A stretch of 64,000 nt of DNA, from positions 1 through 64,000 of the forward strand of contig NZ_PEHF01000089.1 of NCBI RefSeq assembly GCF_015762685.1. The letters run 5' to 3'. Positions 38,882-50,025 of the stretch are shown one piece after another; the first letter of the stretch is position 1, and every line of letters begins with the position of its first letter. Both the position numbers and the translations under genes were made by a program. This DNA comes from Candidatus Symbiopectobacterium sp. 'North America' (GTDB taxonomy: Bacteria; Pseudomonadota; Gammaproteobacteria; Enterobacterales; Enterobacteriaceae). The notes beneath the pieces were generated by a model that had not been told where the DNA came from, made no database searches, and saw only the letters and a program-made list of their open reading frames with translations.

Positions 38882-40057
38882 TTATCGGTACACCGGATGG
38901 CAACAGCACAGATCCACCACCTTCTTACGCACCCGGTCGCGCATGGTCACTGCCGGTGTGCCAATGCGCAGCCCTGAGGTGATAAACGGCGAACGGGGCT
39001 CGTTCGGCACGGAATTTTTATTCACGGTGATATAAGCATCACCCAGTGCCGCATCGGCGTCCTTTCCCGTTTATGCGCGATCGGAAAGATCAATCAGCAT
39101 CAGATGGTTATCCGTACCCCCCCGAGACAATCTTGTAACCACGCTGCTGCACCACCGCCGCCATGGCGCGGGCATTGGTCACCACCTGCCGCTGGTAGGT
39201 GGTAAACTCAGGGCGCAGCGCCTCCTTGAAAGCGACGGCCTTGGCTGCAATCACGTGCATCAATGGCCCGCCCTGAATGCCGGGGAATACGGCAGCATTG
39301 AGCTTCTTGTAAAAATCCTCACTCTGCCCTTTGGCGAGGATGATGCCACCGCGCGGACCGCGCAGGGTTTTATGGGTGGTACTGGTGACTACATGAGCAT
39401 AGGGTAACGGATTAGGGTATTCCCCCGCCGCGACCAGACCGGCAACATGCGCCATATCCACCCAAAACACCGCCCCTACTTTATCGGCGATGGCACGCAT
39501 GCGCGCCCAGTCTTTGTGGCGCGAGTAGGCAGAAAAACCGCCGATCAGCATTTTTGGACGGGTTTCCAGCGCAATACGCTCCATCTCGCCATAGTCGATA
39601 AGCCCGGTCTCAGGATCGAGCCCGTAGGGCACAATCTTGTAATGACGACCGAAAAAGTTAGACGGATTACCGTGCGTCAGGTGCCCCCCTGTGCCAGATT
39701 CATGCCCATTACGGTATCACCGGGATTGGTGAGCGCCAGAAACACCGCCGCATTGGCTTGAGCGCCCGCATGGGACTACACATTGGCATAATCGCAGTCG
39801 AACAGCGCTTTGGCGCGCTCAATGGCTAACCGCTCCGCCACATCAACAAACTCGCAGCCGCTGTAATAGCGCTTGCCAGGGTAACCTTCGGCATATTTAT
39901 TGGTGAACACGGAATTCTGGATAGCCATCACCAACGGGCTGGCGTAGTTCTCAGAAGCAATCAGTTCGACATGCTCCTCTTGACGGAGTTGTTCATTCAG
40001 GATGGCATCCGCCAGTTCAGGATCGACATCGGTCAGAGTAAGGGAAGCGTCATACAT
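38882..40057 (-). pseudogene. glyA2: Second serine hydroxymethyltransferase, four lesions
   Basis: From ATG 40057 the reading is a clear [37 protein letters not shown] and the PLP lysine in [18 protein letters not shown] 39777-39779 replaces Gln in YANVQ. A G is missing from the run in LAQGGHL (about 39686). An extra G lies in IVSGGTDNH (about 39114). A TAA replaces Leu in DRALTGKDAD (about 39070). The C-terminus [12 protein letters not shown] ends at 38882. The main glyA would be elsewhere. Two lesions are in G-runs and could be sequencing noise, but the two nonsense codons are not. The symbol only denotes a second copy. Confidence 0.9.
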
Positions 40058-40113
40058 GGCAGGGTCCTCTCAATTGAAATAATCGTATTGGATTCATGGG
40101 TGGAGAATGCGCA

Positions 40114-40935
40114 TTATTGCGATGCTTCTCCGGGCCAAAAATGGCTGTCAGGCAGTGCTCGCGCGCCGAAGATGGCCTGTCCGACGCGCACCACGGTGGC
40201 ACCCTCTTCGATCGCTATATCAAAATCCCCCGACATCCCCATCGATAGCGCATCCAGCGCAATCGTTGCGGGAGCACTTTGCCGCAATTGATCGCGCAGG
40301 GTGCGCAACAACACAAAGCACTCGCGTACGCGTTCCGCCTCGCTGGAAAAGCGCGCCAGCGTCATCAATCCACGCACCCGCAATACCGTGAAAGCAGGCA
40401 ATGTCTGAATAAATGCCGGTACGTTCTCGGGCGCGAGGCCATATTTGCTCGCTTCACCGGAGGTGTTGACCTGCACAAACACATCCAGCGAACGTCCTTC
40501 ATTTTGCAAACGGCGATCCAGCGCTTCGGCGAGTTTCAGGCTGTCCAGCGCTTGAAATTCGGTGGCGAAACGCGCCACCAGCCGAGCCTTATTGGTTTGC
40601 AAATGGCCGATGACTGACCATTGCAAATCGCTCAGATCCTGCATGGCCTCCCACTTACCCAACGCCTCCTGCACCTTGTTTTCACCCAGCATGCGGCACC
40701 CCGCCGCATACGCCAGTCGCAGGTTGCTTTCAGGTTTGGTCTTGCTGACCGGCAGCAGGCGCACCGAGGCAGGATCGCGCCCCACGCGCTGACAGGCCGC
40801 CGCGATACGCGCCTGTACCACCGTCAGGTTGTGTCGGAAATCCTCAACGCTCGTTGCCTCAGGATAAAGGCCGTGGCGATCGTGATGGGTCTGCGTGCTC
40901 TCAGAAAGCGATGCGCGTTAAGTAGAAGATGACAT
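40114..40935 (-). pseudogene. YggS/PLPBP-like PLP-binding protein with in-frame TAA at codon 6
   Basis: The main part (from about 40821) is a PLP homeostasis protein: LLPVSKTKPESNLRLAYAAG (PLP Lys in SKTKP), GENKVQEAL, SVIGHLQTNKARLV, QVNTSGEASKYGL and SMGMSGDFDIAIEEGATVVR. The in-frame ATG 40935 is followed by a TAA at codon 6, then 37 open codons (RASLSESTQTHHDRHGLYP and so on) that lead into the conserved core. Either the N-terminus is disrupted, or translation restarts at a GTG near 40821, leaving a 235-residue core. It lies next to glyA2, so a PLP-related operon is likely. Confidence 0.7.
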
Positions 40936-41059
40936 GGCCTGACGTTAACTTCTGAAAAAGGAAAAAAACGGGTTGTAGCGCGTAGCGGTTGTACCCGTTA
41001 TTTATAGCGCTAAAATGGCCTGATTCATCCAGCCAATTACCTGAAGGGATACAGACCAA

Positions 41060-42480
41060 TTGTTCAAACATGCTCAGCTTGAGTCGGTCAAAGCCTGGAT
41101 CGGCGATCCAGCACAGCGCGCCCTGCCGCTGTACGTGCGCATACAGCGGGCGGTACGCCAGTTGATCCTTGATGGCATGTTGGATGTGGGCAAGCCATTA
41201 CCCGCATCGCGCGCATTAGCGACATCGCTGGGCGTTTCCCCGGTCGCGGTAAACCTCGGCGCGCAGAGGCTGATAGCGAGACACCGCGCCTGAGCCAGCG
41301 TGGTAGCGCCATGTTTCAGGGCGGCGGCGTGCGCGATTTTCTTATCTCCCGCCCTTTTGCTCCGGGCGTGCCGGAAACGCGCAGTTTCCCACTCGCCGTC
41401 TGGGAACGTCTGGAACGGCAGATACTGAAAGAATATGGCACGCAAGCATTGCTGCACAGCCCACCACAGGGCATGGAGCCTCTGCGTCGGGCCATTGCCA
41501 ATCACGTTAATCTGGAGCGCGGTGCACGCGCAACACCTGAGCGGGTGCTGATACTGACCAGTTCCCAGCAGACATTAACGCTGTGCGCCCAGGTTTTGCT
41601 TGATGTGGGCGACAAAATCCTCCTCGAAGACCCGGCCTATCACGGCGCGCGCAAAGCGTTCGATGCGGCTGGCCTCATCAGCGTGCCAGTACCGCTGGAT
41701 GCCGATGGGGTAAGAGTGGACCAGCTGTTTACCGCCGCTGCCGCTTCGGAAACCCTGCCCAGAGCGGTGTTTCTGACGCCGTCACACCAGTTTCCTTCCT
41801 GTGCAACGCTATCTTTGGACAGACGGCTGGCCGTTATTGAGTGGGCCAGACAGCACCACAGCTGGATCATCGAAGACGATTACGACAGCGAGTTCCACTA
41901 TGCGGGCAAGCCCACCGCGTGCGTACAGGGGCTGGACCTGCACGAGCGGACGATCTATATCGGCACCTTCACGAAATCACTGTTTCCCGGCCTGCGTATC
42001 AGCTATATGGTGCTGCCACCGTCACTGGTGGCTCCGATGACCGTGGCCCGTACCCTGCTGGACGGCCACAGTGCCCCCATCCCCCAACTCACACTGGCGC
42101 GCTTTATCGAAGATGGCCACTTTGGTGCCCATGTACGCACCATGCGCCTGCTGTATGCCGAGCGTCGCGATGTGTTGGCGCGACTGGTTCGACAGCATCT
42201 GGCCGATGTCGTGGAGCCATTAGTGCCCAGCGGCGGCATGCAGATGCCCTGTGTATTTATCCGCGATATTCCCGAACGTGAGGCGGTCGAGTGCGCCCGC
42301 CAGGCGGGTGTTGACCTGCTCGGGCTCTCAACGCTATCCGCCTTGCATCAACACCGCACCGGTTTTCTGATGGGATTCGCCGCCCACACGCCCTATGAAC
42401 TGGAGATTGCCGTGAAAACGTTGGCAAGCGCCCTCAAAAAACTTCATATGACTGAAAAACAATTGAATTTACCGCATTAA
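41060..42480 (+). pseudogene. MocR/PdxR-type GntR regulator with aminotransferase domain, frameshifted
   Basis: The N-terminus (TTG 41060) is a GntR helix-turn-helix: LPLYVRIQRAVRQLILDGML, then GKPLPASRALATSLGVSPVA. The frame ends at 41293, while the linker (TPRLSQRGSAMFQGGGVRDF) and the aminotransferase-like domain continue in another frame to 42480. The PLP lysine is in GTFTKSLFPGLRISYMVLP, and WIIEDDYDSEFHYAG is typical of the family. The linker after the winged helix is also shortened, so a small deletion near 41262-41275 is likely. It is divergent from yggS-like and glyA2, suggesting a PLP-responsive regulator of that cluster. Confidence 0.85.
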
Positions 42481-42562
42481 CAGACCTGCTATTTTCCCGC
42501 TTACGACAAGAGCGTTTATCCACGCTCGTTGTGCTACATAACGTCATCAAAAGGGGGAAATT

Positions 42563-42961
42563 ATGTCTATCATTGAGCAAATCAACTACTATCAGCAAAA
42601 ATTGACGTTCGAAATTGACGCAGCCGATCTGCACGCGGCGCGCCAGCAAGGCAGAAACCTGGTGGTGGTTGATGGTCGGCAACACAGCTATTATCAGATC
42701 GAACATATTCCCGGAGCCGTCAATCTGCCTCATCGATCGCTCTCGTTTGACACCACCACGACATTGGACAAATCGGCGCTCTACATTTGCTACTGTGACG
42801 GTATTGGCTGCAATGGCTCAACGCAAACCGCGCTTAAGCTGTTAATGCTGGGGTTCGAAGTCAAAGAACTGATTGGCGGACTGGACTGGTGGAAACGGGA
42901 TGGCTACTCCACAGAAGGCAGTCAGGGGCAGGCAAAACGCCCTTCGCTGTGCGGCTGCTAA
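42563..42961 (+). CDS. Rhodanese-like sulfurtransferase domain protein
   Basis: A 132-residue single-domain rhodanese. Motifs: VVVDGRQHSYYQIEHIPGAV, the active-site loop YCDGIGCNGSTQTALKL with the catalytic Cys at about residue 92, and LIGGLDWWKRDGY. The C-terminal CGC adds two more cysteines. A strong GGGGGAA ribosome site lies before ATG 42563. It stands between the dead MocR-type gene and the uhp locus and is intact. The specific sulfur acceptor is unknown. Confidence 0.85.
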   Translation: MSIIEQINYYQQKLTFEIDAADLHAARQQGRNLVVVDGRQHSYYQIEHIPGAVNLPHRSLSFDTTTTLDKSALYICYCDGIGCNGSTQTALKLLMLGFEVKELIGGLDWWKRDGYSTEGSQGQAKRPSLCGC

Positions 42962-43072
42962 CCCATCGCCCGGCAAATAGTGTTAACCCCCCGACAATTT
43001 ATAGATTGATGGTTGCTGTAACTGTTTTTTCCTGCGCATGATGCAGAAAGTTTTCATGACTGTTACAGCAAC

Positions 43073-43702
43073 ATGATTAATGTAGCCTTGATTGACGACC
43101 ACGTAGTGGTACGTTCCGGTTTTGCCCAATTGCTTTCACTCGAGCCTGATATGCAGGTGGTCGGGCAATATGCCTCGGCCGCCAGCGCCTGGTCGTCACT
43201 GTTGCGCATGAATAGCGATGTGGCGGTGATGGATATTGATATGCCCGACGAGAGCGGGCTGAACCTGCTGGCTCGTTTGCGGCAAAAACGTCCGGATTTT
43301 CGCGCCATTATCCTCATCATTTATGACACTTCAGCGTTTGTGCAAAGCACGCTGGATGCGGGCGCGCGCGGTTATCTCACCAAACGCTGTGGCCCGGAAG
43401 AACTGGTGCAGGCGCTACGCGCGGTGCACGCGGGCGGTACCTATCTATGTGCCGATGCGATGCGCGCTCTGCGCCATCCGCCGTAAAAATCAGATGTCTT
43501 GCATGAAATCACCCCGCGTGAACGTGAGGTGTTCGATCTGCTGGAGGCGGGTGTCAGCGTCAAAGCCATTGCCGAGCGCCTGGCACTGAGCCATAAAACC
43601 GTGCACGTGCACCGCGCCAACGTGCTTGGCAAACTGCAATGCGAATCCACCATTGAGCTGGTGCACTTCGCCTTGCAACACCATTTGATTAATAAAGCGT
43701 AA
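43073..43702 (+). pseudogene. uhpA: Response regulator UhpA with in-frame TAA
   Basis: A NarL-type response regulator: IDDHVVVRSGFAQLLSLEPD, phospho-acceptor Asp in VMDIDMPDESGL, the conserved Lys in YLTKRCGPEE, then TAA 43481-43483 after LRHPP. The frame resumes KSDVLHEITPREREVFDLLE with a LuxR helix-turn-helix (VKAIAERLALSHKTVHVHRA) to 43702, 209 codons in all. The stop separates the receiver from the DNA-binding domain, so it cannot activate transcription. It precedes uhpB by 7 bases. The symbol rests on the order uhpA-B-C and similarity to E. coli. Confidence 0.88.
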
Positions 43703-43709
43703 TACGACC

Positions 43710-45209
43710 ATGTCTGCACTACGGCGCTGCGGATTGATGCTGTTTCTGGCGCTGTGGACCATCAGCTTCTATCTCAATGATAACGGCCAGCAGGCGGCAT
43801 TGTTATTGCCCCAAAGGCTACGTCTGGCGTTGCTGATTCTGCTGACACGCCGTTACTGGACCGTGATCATCGGGGTGGAAACCGCCCTCTTGTTCTGGCT
43901 GCACACGCAGCAACTACAAACCCAGTGGGTTATTTTGGCATCGGTTTGGTTCAGTCTGCTGCCCGCCTGGCTGACCCACAGCCAATGGCATCGCTACACG
44001 TTGTACTGGCAGCGGCTCTTGCTGCTGCTGATCGCGGTTTCTCTCAACAGCCTGTTGCAAATGGCACTGCCCGGTGCCGGTTTGCCTTCTCCGCTTACCC
44101 ATACGTTGCTGGCAAGCCTGACCGGCGGCGTGCTGCTGATCCCGTTTATCTACCTGATCTATGAGTATCTCAAGCAGCAACACTTGCAAAACCTGCTGGC
44201 GCAAAACCTCTCCAACCCGCCGTTACGTACCTCGCTGCTGGTTTGGTGTTCTCTGTTTTTCTCACTGGCGGTGGGCGTGCAAATCTCGTTGTCGCCGGAT
44301 GTCGAGCGCTTATTGCTGATTGTGGTATTTCTGCCTAACGTGGTGATGGCCTATGCCTTTGGCTGGCAATGCGGGGTGCTGGCGGCGATATTAGGCAGCT
44401 TACTGATTACCATCACCCGCCAGATGAGCGGCGCGTTTCATGACATTATCGAACTGGAGCTGTCTCTCTCCACGCAGGCGCTGCTCAGCATTGGTCTGGG
44501 TATCACCAACAGCCGTCAGCAGCAACTGGCCCAGCGCCTGAACCGCTATCGCCAACGCCTGGAGCAAGAGCTGAACAGGCGGCGTCAGTTGATGCAGCGT
44601 TTGGTCTCCACCGAGGAAGATATTCGCAAGGATATCGCGCGCGAGTTGCATGATGACATCGGACAAAATATTACGGCAATTCAGATACAAGCGGCGATGA
44701 TTACCCGCCGACCAGAACCGCTGCTGACCACGCAGGCCGCCGCGCAAATTACCCAACTGGCGCAACGCGTACACCACACGAAGCGCCAACTGTTACGTCA
44801 ATTGCGCCCACCGGTGCTAAACGAGATGTCACTGGAAAAGGCGCTGCACCATCTGGCGGATGAGTTTGCTTTTGCGCAACGCGGCATCGATTTCCGGCTC
44901 GATTATCGCCTGCCGCAGCCGCCAACGGACGATACCATGGTATTTACCCTTTATCGATTGGTGCAGGAGCTGCTCAATAACATCAGCAAACATGCCAACG
45001 CACGCCGGGTGCGCTTTCTCCTGACACCACTGCCCGGCATGCTGATGTTGGAAGTCAAAGACAACGGCATTGGCATACCAGAACAAGTACAGGAAGGCTT
45101 CGACTTACGTGGCATTGAAGAACGCGTGCATGCGCTGGGCGGCGAATGGATGTTACAACGACGTAAAGGAACACGCATAATTGTTAAGCTGCCGACAAAT
45201 TTGCCTTAA
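43710..45209 (+). CDS. uhpB: Sensor histidine kinase UhpB
   Basis: A 499-residue membrane kinase, close to the 500 residues of E. coli UhpB. Eight or so hydrophobic segments (MASE1-type region) occupy residues 1-270. The kinase core follows with the H-box DIARELHDDIGQNITAIQIQ, the N-box ELLNNISKHANARRV and the G-box VKDNGIGIPEQVQEGFDLRG. UhpB phosphorylates UhpA when UhpC detects external glucose-6-phosphate. It is the only intact gene of the uhpABC-afuABC locus; its partner UhpA lacks its output domain and UhpC is broken at three places. Its lack of lesions may simply be chance. Confidence 0.92.
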   Translation: MSALRRCGLMLFLALWTISFYLNDNGQQAALLLPQRLRLALLILLTRRYWTVIIGVETALLFWLHTQQLQTQWVILASVWFSLLPAWLTHSQWHRYTLYWQRLLLLLIAVSLNSLLQMALPGAGLPSPLTHTLLASLTGGVLLIPFIYLIYEYLKQQHLQNLLAQNLSNPPLRTSLLVWCSLFFSLAVGVQISLSPDVERLLLIVVFLPNVVMAYAFGWQCGVLAAILGSLLITITRQMSGAFHDIIELELSLSTQALLSIGLGITNSRQQQLAQRLNRYRQRLEQELNRRRQLMQRLVSTEEDIRKDIARELHDDIGQNITAIQIQAAMITRRPEPLLTTQAAAQITQLAQRVHHTKRQLLRQLRPPVLNEMSLEKALHHLADEFAFAQRGIDFRLDYRLPQPPTDDTMVFTLYRLVQELLNNISKHANARRVRFLLTPLPGMLMLEVKDNGIGIPEQVQEGFDLRGIEERVHALGGEWMLQRRKGTRIIVKLPTNLP

Positions 45210-45309
45210 AGGTGGTTTGAACTAGGAATAATTCCTATCAGGTTACTACCTTATCTCATCCGCTGACCGCACGGCTTTCCTACACTCCCCTCAACCGCTG
45301 GATAACCTC

Positions 45310-46632
45310 ATGAGCGCAGACCCTATCAGTATCACCGCACACTACCGCTACTGGCGCGGACGTTTGCTGATTTCCATGGTGGTGTGTTACGCCGCGTTTT
45401 ATCTCACCCGGCGCAGTGTCACCTTCGCCATGCCCGTCATGCAGGTGGAGCTGGGACTGGATAAAGCGGATATCGGTCTGCTCGGTACGTTGTTTTATCT
45501 GGCGTATGGCGGTTCAAAATTTGTGTCCGGCATGATGCATGACCGCATAGGCGCACGCTAGTTTATGGGCGTCGGCCTGCTGATGACCGGCGTGCTGAAT
45601 ATCGCTTTCGCGTTCAGCGCCTCCCTGCCCTCGCTGTTGCTGGTCTGGACGCTAAACGGGTTCTTTCAGGGATGGGGATGGCCGCCGTGTGTCAGGCTAC
45701 TGACCCACTGGTATTCGCGTAATGAGCGCGGATTGTGATGGGGATGTTGGAACACCTCGATCAATATTGGTGGTGCCGCTGTCCCTCTGCTCTCCAGCGT
45801 ACTGGCCGCCAGCCAGGGGTGGCAAGCCGCACTGCTGATACCGGGCGCGGTGGCGATTGTGTTGGGTGGCATACTTTGCCACCAACTGTGCAGCACGCCG
45901 CGGGAAGAGGGGTTGCCCACCGTGGGGCAATGGCGGCGCGATCCGCTGGAGTTACGACAGGAGCAACAGAGTCCGCCCATGAATCTGGGGTAAATGCTAA
46001 ACCGCACTATTTTGCGTAACGGCATTATCTGGATCCTCGCGCTCTCTTATGTGCTGGTGTACCTGATTCGCATCGCACTGAATAACTGGGGCAATTTGTG
46101 GCTGACGGAGAGCCACGGCGTTCAGCTTCTCAGCGCCAATGCCACGGTGATGCTGTTCGAGTTGGGGGGATTGTTCGGCGCGCTGTTTGCCGGATGGGGC
46201 TCAGACCTGCTGTTTCGCGGTCAGCGTGCACCGATGATTTTGCTGTTCTCGCTGGGCTTATTTCTCAGCGTAACCGCCATCTGGCTGGTGCCAATTCACC
46301 ATTACGCCCTGCTGGCAGTGAATTTTTTCAGTATCGGCTTTTTTGTTTTTGACTCTCAGATTCTTATCGGTCTGGCGGCCACAGAGTACGTCCATAAGGA
46401 AGCAGCAGGAACCGTTACCGGATTTCTTGGCCTGTTTGCTTATCTTGGGGCCGCATTGGCAGGGTGGCCGCTGGCACAGTGGATGCAATTCTACGGCTGG
46501 TCCGGTTTCTTTGCCTTACTGACACTGGCGGCAGCCTGTGTCGGGCTGTTGCTGATGCGGTTGATGATGGCGGGCACCAGTCGATCGCAAATGCATCCGT
46601 CTCGGGGGCCAAACGCTTCAGGCCCGCCTTGA
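45310..46632 (+). pseudogene. uhpC: Hexose-phosphate sensor UhpC with three in-frame stops
   Basis: A UhpC-type MFS sensor (440 codons, E. coli 439). It starts MSADPISITAHYRYWRGRLL with the MFS motif MVVCYAAFYLTRRSVTFAMP. Stops: TAG 45559-45561 after DRIGAR, TGA 45736-45738 where Trp is expected (RGLWWGCWN), and TAA 45991-45993 after MNLG. All parts are in one frame, so only substitutions caused the breaks. UhpC senses external glucose-6-phosphate and activates UhpB. A 100-base gap separates it from uhpB, and afuA begins 31 bases later. Confidence 0.92.
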
Positions 46633-46663
46633 CACTGTTAACCACTGATAATAAGGAAGCATT

Positions 46664-47695
46664 ATGAAACTTTCTCTTCTCTCTGCCCTTATCGTTAGCG
46701 GGATCGCTGCGGCCACGCTGTCCAGTGCAGCACAAGCCAAAGGCCGCCTCGTGGTGTATTGCAGTGCCACCAACGCGTTTTGTGAAGCAGAAACCAAAGC
46801 GTTTGGTGAGAAATATGATGTACAAACCTCCTTCATCCGCAACGGTTCCGGCAGTACGCTGGCAAAGGTCGAAGCGGAAAAACGTAACCCGCAAGCCGAT
46901 GTCTGGTACGGCGGCACGCTCGATCCACAGTCACAGGCCGGTGAAATGGATCTGCTGCAACCTTATGTCTCCCCTGAATTGGCGAATATCATGCCGCAGT
47001 TTCGCGATCCAGCGAAACGCAAAGGCAATTACTCCTCAGCGGTCTACATCGGGATTCTCGGCTTTGGCGTCAACACCGAACGGTTGAAAGAGAAAAACCT
47101 GCCGGTACCGCAATGCTGGAAAGATCTCATCGATCCTATCTACAAAGGGGAAATCCAGATTGCCGACCCGCAAAGTTCTGGCACCGCTTACACCGCGCTG
47201 GCCACTTTCTCACAACTGTGGGGTGAAGATCAGGCGTTTGATTACCTGAAAAAACTCAATGCCAACGTGTCGCAGTACACTAAATCGGGTATTGCCCCGG
47301 CACGTAACGATGCCCGTGGCGAAAGCGCCATCGGCATCGGCTTCCTGCACGATTATTCGCAGGAAAAAAAGAATGGCGCACCGCTGCAACTGGTATCACC
47401 GTGTGAAGGCACCGGCTATGAAGTGGGTGGCGTCAGCATCCTGAAAAATGCGCGCAACCTGGAGAATGCCAAACTGTTTGTCGATTGGGCGCTGTCAAAA
47501 GAAGCCCAGGAACTCTCCTGGCAGAAGGGCCAGTCTTACCAGATCCTGACGAACACCAAGGCCGAAGCATCACCGTTGTCGCTCAAACTCGAAGAGCTGA
47601 AATTGATCAATTACGACATGGATAAATAAGGCGCGGAAGATGTGCGTAAAGCGCTTATCACCAAATGGGTGATTGAAGTCAAGATGGGCAAATAA
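46664..47695 (+). pseudogene. afuA: AfuA-type periplasmic binding protein, in-frame TAA near the C-terminus
   Basis: A Fbp/AfuA-type solute-binding protein with a signal peptide (MKLSLLSALIVSGIAAATLS, cut after AQA) and mature start KGRLVVYCSATNAFCEAE. Proteins annotated AfuA bind hexose-phosphates (in Actinobacillus and Citrobacter), which fits the adjacent uhp genes. TAA 47627-47629 falls after YDMDK, where Tyr is likely; the frame then continues GAEDVRKALITKWVIEVKMG to TAA 47695. About 22 residues are lost, so partial function is possible. AAGGAAG precedes the ATG. It was presumably transcribed with uhpABC. Confidence 0.8.
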
Positions 47696-47702
47696 GCCCA
47701 CT

Positions 47703-47722
47703 GCCCCGGCATAAGCCGGGGC
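47703..47722 (+). terminator. Hairpin downstream of afuA
   Basis: GCCCCGGC and GCCGGGGC pair perfectly around ATAA, 8 bases after the ancestral afuA stop. There is no T-run, so it may protect or attenuate (high binding-protein to permease ratio) rather than terminate. Confidence 0.55.
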
Positions 47723-47771
47723 ACAGATTGCTGACAGACTGACGCCAACACCGTTATTCCCGTACATCTTC

Positions 47772-47850
47772 CGTCATTCCCGCGCAGGCGGGAATTTCGT
47801 ACAGACGAAACGTTTTCTGCGGGAGGTCCTCCGTCTACGCGGAGGATGAC
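47772..47850. repeat. Pair of inverted REP-like palindromes
   Basis: ATTCCCGCGCAGGCGGGAAT (47776-47795) is a perfect stem-loop of the widespread CATTCCCGCG repeat type. The second, TCCTCCGTCTACGCGGAGGA (47827-47846), is followed by TGAC, so GTCATCC-type arms face inward from both sides. This resembles a BIME unit of two opposite repeats in the afuA-afuB gap. Confidence 0.65.
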
Positions 47851-47928
47851 GCGTCGGCGGAGTGACGTTGTCTTCAGTCTCGGTCATTCGTTACCATGGT
47901 GACTTTTAGTATACTCAGAGGGAAACCC

Positions 47929-50009
47929 ATGTCTCACTCACTCGCCTCGGCTCAACGCCCGCAGGCACTGGACGCCATCTTTCTCTGGCTCGCCGTTATC
48001 CCGCTCTCGTTTGCGCTGATGCCTGCCTGGAGTTTAGATTACGACCTGTTCGGTGCCACCCGGGAAGAAGTGCTGCACGCTTACGGCTGGTCTGGCATCA
48101 ACATCAGCCTGCTGTGACTGCTGTTACCCTGTGCGCTGTTACTGCGTCCTCGCACCCCCGCCTCGCGAAAACAGCGAGGCCGCCATCTGTTTGATGCTGG
48201 CTATGCCCTGTTTTGCATGCTGTTTATGCTGCTCAGCGCCACCGTAGTTCAACAGGGTATGGGCTATGCCACCACCGGAATCTTTATCGCGTTAGGCTCC
48301 ATCATGACGCTGGCGATGGCGCGCCTTGAATGGCTGGGCGGCGATCGCTTCGTCATCGGCTCACTGATAACCATCATTGTGCTGATCGGTATCTTTATAC
48401 TCTATCCCAGCATTGCCATTTTCATCCCCATGTTCACCAACAGCACGGGCGAATTTGTACCGTTGGGTTTTATGACGGTGTTAGGGCAATCGCACATTCT
48501 TCAGGTGATCTGGAACTCCTTCCTACTCGCCATGGCCGTTGGCTTTGGTTGTACCTTCTTTGGGCTGATGCTGGCGATTTACACCTCACGCATCGCCAAG
48601 CGTACCGCCATTGTCAGGCGCGTGTTCTCCATTCTACCGATTGTCACGCCGCCATTTATCGTTGGGCTGGGCGTAACACTGATGATGGGCCGTTCCGGCT
48701 ATGTGACTGAACTGATGGTTTCCTGGTTCGGGCTGACCAACACCAACTGGCTGTACGGCTTCACCGGCATCTGGATTGCACAGGTACTGGCCTTTACCCC
48801 GATGGCCTTTATGATCCTCGACGGTGCAATAAAGAGCATTCACCCGTCACTGGAAGAGGCGTCCTATACGCTGAGTGCCAACCGCTATCAAACCTTTAAC
48901 CGCATCTTCCTGCCACTGCTGAAACCGGCGCTGGCGAACGCTTTCCTGATCGTCATTGTGCAGTCTCTGGCCGATTTCAGTAACCCGCTGGTGCTGGGGG
49001 GCAACTTCGACGTGTTGGCGACGCAGATTTACTTCTACATCACTGGTGCACAGTTGGATTATCAGGCCGCCAATACACTAGGCGTGATTCTGCTGGTGTT
49101 CTCGCTGGTGGTATTTTGTATCCAATACCTGTGGATAGGGAAACGCTCTTACGTCACCATTTCCGGTAAATTCAGCCGGGGCGATGTACAACCGCTGCCG
49201 CGTCTGATGGTGTGGGGTGTCACCTTATCCTCATTGCCTGGGTGGCGTTTAACGGTCTGCTGTACGGCAGCATTTTCTACGGCAGCTTCACCGTTAACTG
49301 GGGCGTGGATTACACGCTGACGCTGCAAAACTTTATTACCCTGTTTGGACAAGGTTTTAGCGACGGCGCATGGCCTTCACTGCTCGATACACTGTTCTAC
49401 GCCGGGATCGCCGCCCCCATCACCGCGCTGTTTGGTCTGTTGATCGCCTATATCGTGGTGCGCCAGCAGTTCCGCGGCAAAAAAACCATCGAGTTCACCA
49501 CCATGCTCTGTTTTGCCGTACCGGGCACTGTGGCAGGTATCTCTTATATTCTGGCGTTCAACAGCGCGCCTATTTATCTGACAGGCACCGCCGCCATCGT
49601 CATCATCTCAATGGTGATGCGCAACGTGCCAGTGGGGATTCGCCCAGGTATCACAGGCTTGGGCCAACTGGATAAATCGCTGGACGAAGCCTCCCTCAGC
49701 CTGCGTGCCGGAGCAATGCGCACTATCGTCTACATTTTACTGCCGCTACTGCGCCTGGCCATTCTTTCCGCTTTGATCTATAGCTTTGTGCGCGCTATTA
49801 CCACCGTCAGCGCCATCGTGTTCCTGGTGACACCGGACACGCGCGTCGCTACCGCCTATATCCTGAACCGCGTTGAGGACGGCGAATATGGGGTGGCTAT
49901 CGCTTACGGCTCTATCTTGATCGTGGTGATGCTGGCGATCATTTTCCTGTTTGACTATTTGGTTGGTGAATCTCGCACCGCCCGCTCCAAAGCCAAAAAC
50001 GCACAATAA
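47929..50009 (+). pseudogene. afuB: AfuB-type ABC permease, TGA and frameshift
   Basis: A fused permease with two transmembrane halves (SfuB type, about 690 codons). From ATG 47929 (AGAGGGAA upstream) the frame runs to TGA 48115-48117 after INISLL, then continues in frame with LLLPCALLLRPRTPASRKQR. A second lesion, loss of one A at about 49227 after MVWGVTL, shifts the frame; the second half (ILIAWVAFNGLLYGSIFYGS) runs to 50009. Permease EAA-type loops are visible in both halves (PSLEEASYTLSANRYQTF and KSLDEASLSLRAGAMRTI). It would have carried hexose-phosphate across the inner membrane with AfuA and AfuC. Confidence 0.86.
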
Positions 50010-50025
50010 TCAGAAGGTGACTATC

